Shown here one piece after another: positions 6,605 through 7,550 of a DNA stretch of 7,550 bases. Under the pieces are notes generated by a model that worked only from the letters and a program-made list of their open reading frames with translations, searched no databases and had not been told where the DNA came from. This DNA comes from Rikenellaceae bacterium (GTDB lineage Bacteria; Bacteroidota; Bacteroidia; Bacteroidales; Rikenellaceae), in contig JAITVB010000215.1 of NCBI GenBank assembly GCA_031286025.1, positions 1 through 7,550 of the forward strand, read 5' to 3'. Numbering within the stretch: the stretch's first letter is position 1; every line of letters starts with the position of its first letter. A program made the translations under genes and the position numbers.

Positions 6605-7550
6605 TTACCAGACAAAAGTCGTCGAAACGACAGTGCGGTTGCCACGGTTATCCTCGGCCTCGATGCGCAGGGTGTGGGTCTTTCCCTCAGCGTAGCGGGC
6701 GTCGGCAAAGAAGTGGGTGATCGTGTGGCTCTTCGGGTCGTGTTCGCTCAGAGTCCAAGCGTCGTCGATGTAGACCGCCCAACGCTTGATGCCGCTCAAA
6801 TCATCGCGCGCGGTGATCGATAGTCTCTGCGCCCCGGTCATGCTCGCGTCAGGTCGGAAATTGGGGGTGATTTTCGGTGCCAGGGTGTCGGCCACGACAT
6901 AATAGGTGCCGTAGGTGCGGGTGGAGAGCACCATCCGGCCTGACTGCAAGAAACCCCCTTCGTAGGTGCGCGAGGTCGAGTCGCGGTCATAACTCACGAA
7001 ACAGAGTTTTCCGTACAGGGCTGTTGGTACCGCATCGACCTTCAGGCTCAACGTCATCGCCGTTTGCAGCGGTGCCTGATCGTTCACGAGCGTGTAGACG
7101 GGTGACAGGGCGCCTTTCGGACGGGGACGTTCCAACACCGACAGGAAGGTCGATTCGTAAAGTACCCTGGCAGGCAGGGTGATCGTCATTTGCCCGTCGT
7201 CATACGAAGCCGGCTTATTCCATACCACGGGAATGCCTGCCGGTTTGACCGCCGCCGGAAAAACTTCGCTGCGCACCACGCTGAAGGCCAACACCGAGCG
7301 GTTCCCGACATCATCGCCTGCGGTAATCTCGATCCGATGGACGATCGTGTCGGCCAAGGCCACCACACCCTGCCGGTCGAGTTTCGGATAGAGGACGCCC
7401 AGACGGTTGGGCGGCGCATAACAGCGCAGCACGTCGTAGCTTGAATTGCGATAGAGCGGATAGTGCAGCAGCGAATGAACGTAGCGCGTATTGTCAAACG
7501 AAAAATTATCGACCAACAACGAAAAATTGACCCGACCGTCGACGCTCTGT
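6605..7550 (-). CDS. C-terminal region of a probable M23-family (LytM-type) metallopeptidase, 5' end missing
   Basis: The visible part is 314 residues and the frame stays open to the right window edge (beginning QSVDGRVNFSLLVDN), so the TTG at 7519 is not the true start. The sequence resembles the long C-terminal region that follows the peptidase domain in Bacteroidota M23 cell-wall hydrolases. Matching features are FSFDNTRYVHSLLHY, PPNRLGVLYPKLDRQGVV, IVHRIEITAGDDVGNRSVLAFSV (an Ig-like domain), a central beta-rich segment (MTITLPARVLYESTFLSV, YGTYYVVADTLAPKITP) and a final Ig-like domain (SITARDDLSGIKRWAVYIDDAW, HTLRIEAEDNRGNRTVVSTTFVW). None of the zinc-binding HxxxD/HxH motifs are in view, because that domain would lie beyond the edge. 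The assignment is from remembered family resemblance. A different secreted Ig-like protein remains possible. It is likely periplasmic or surface-exposed. The next gene on the same strand is about 308 bases away, so co-transcription is doubtful. Confidence 0.68.
   Translation of the reverse strand, partial: QSVDGRVNFSLLVDNFSFDNTRYVHSLLHYPLYRNSSYDVLRCYAPPNRLGVLYPKLDRQGVVALADTIVHRIEITAGDDVGNRSVLAFSVVRSEVFPAAVKPAGIPVVWNKPASYDDGQMTITLPARVLYESTFLSVLERPRPKGALSPVYTLVNDQAPLQTAMTLSLKVDAVPTALYGKLCFVSYDRDSTSRTYEGGFLQSGRMVLSTRTYGTYYVVADTLAPKITPNFRPDASMTGAQRLSITARDDLSGIKRWAVYIDDAWTLSEHDPKSHTITHFFADARYAEGKTHTLRIEAEDNRGNRTVVSTTFVW

Noticed and set aside
6538..6615. Possible 25-residue hydrophobic peptide (TTG start, LRIIRPFFGSVGAFFGLLLIS) overlapping the end of the M23-like gene on the minus strand
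   Set aside because: It would need a TTG start inside another gene, has no initiation signal, and a frame of this length is expected by chance.
6295..6720. Plus-strand 141-codon frame across the gene-free stretch
   Set aside because: It overlaps the end of the M23-like gene and the start of the nuclease-like gene on the other strand, and its composition is not protein-like.
6605..6720. Search for a terminator and zinc-binding motifs for the M23-like gene
   Set aside because: No stem followed by a T run is present just after the stop, and the catalytic domain is not inside the window, so neither can be annotated.

Overview
This 7.55-kb window looks like chromosomal DNA from a fairly GC-rich member of the Bacteroidota. 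The evidence is the absence of Shine-Dalgarno sites with A-rich leaders instead, one good match to the Bacteroidota -7 promoter element (TAnnTTTG), a Bacteroidota-type CusBAC-like efflux set, a secreted endonuclease/exonuclease/phosphatase protein, and the C-terminal part of a protein resembling Bacteroidota M23 peptidases. A Rikenellaceae (Alistipes-like) source is a guess from base composition and protein style and was not tested.

Positions 1 to about 5331, plus strand: a tripartite heavy-metal-type RND efflux locus in the order periplasmic adaptor (5' end outside the window), inner-membrane RND permease (complete, 1036 aa), outer-membrane TolC-family channel (complete, 396 aa). A strong rho-independent terminator follows. 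Together these would carry a substrate, probably a metal cation, from periplasm or cytoplasm across the outer membrane using the proton gradient. The spacers between the genes are long for an operon (157 and 122 bases). The second holds a consensus-like -7 box inside a small inverted repeat, then a (CAA)8 repeat that runs into the channel start codon. The channel gene also has a run of nine G inside its coding sequence.

Positions 5322 to 7550, minus strand, convergent with the efflux genes: a secreted endonuclease/exonuclease/phosphatase-superfamily protein, a gene-free stretch of about 300 bases containing a perfect 18-bp palindrome, and the 3' part of a gene whose product resembles the C-terminal region of Bacteroidota M23 peptidases. 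That gene runs off the right edge.

I see no CRISPR array, tRNA, rRNA, insertion sequence or clearly new multi-gene system. The most interesting signals are small: two simple-sequence repeats in the channel gene that could make the outer-membrane component variable, and two operator-like dyads, one before the channel gene and one before the nuclease-like gene.
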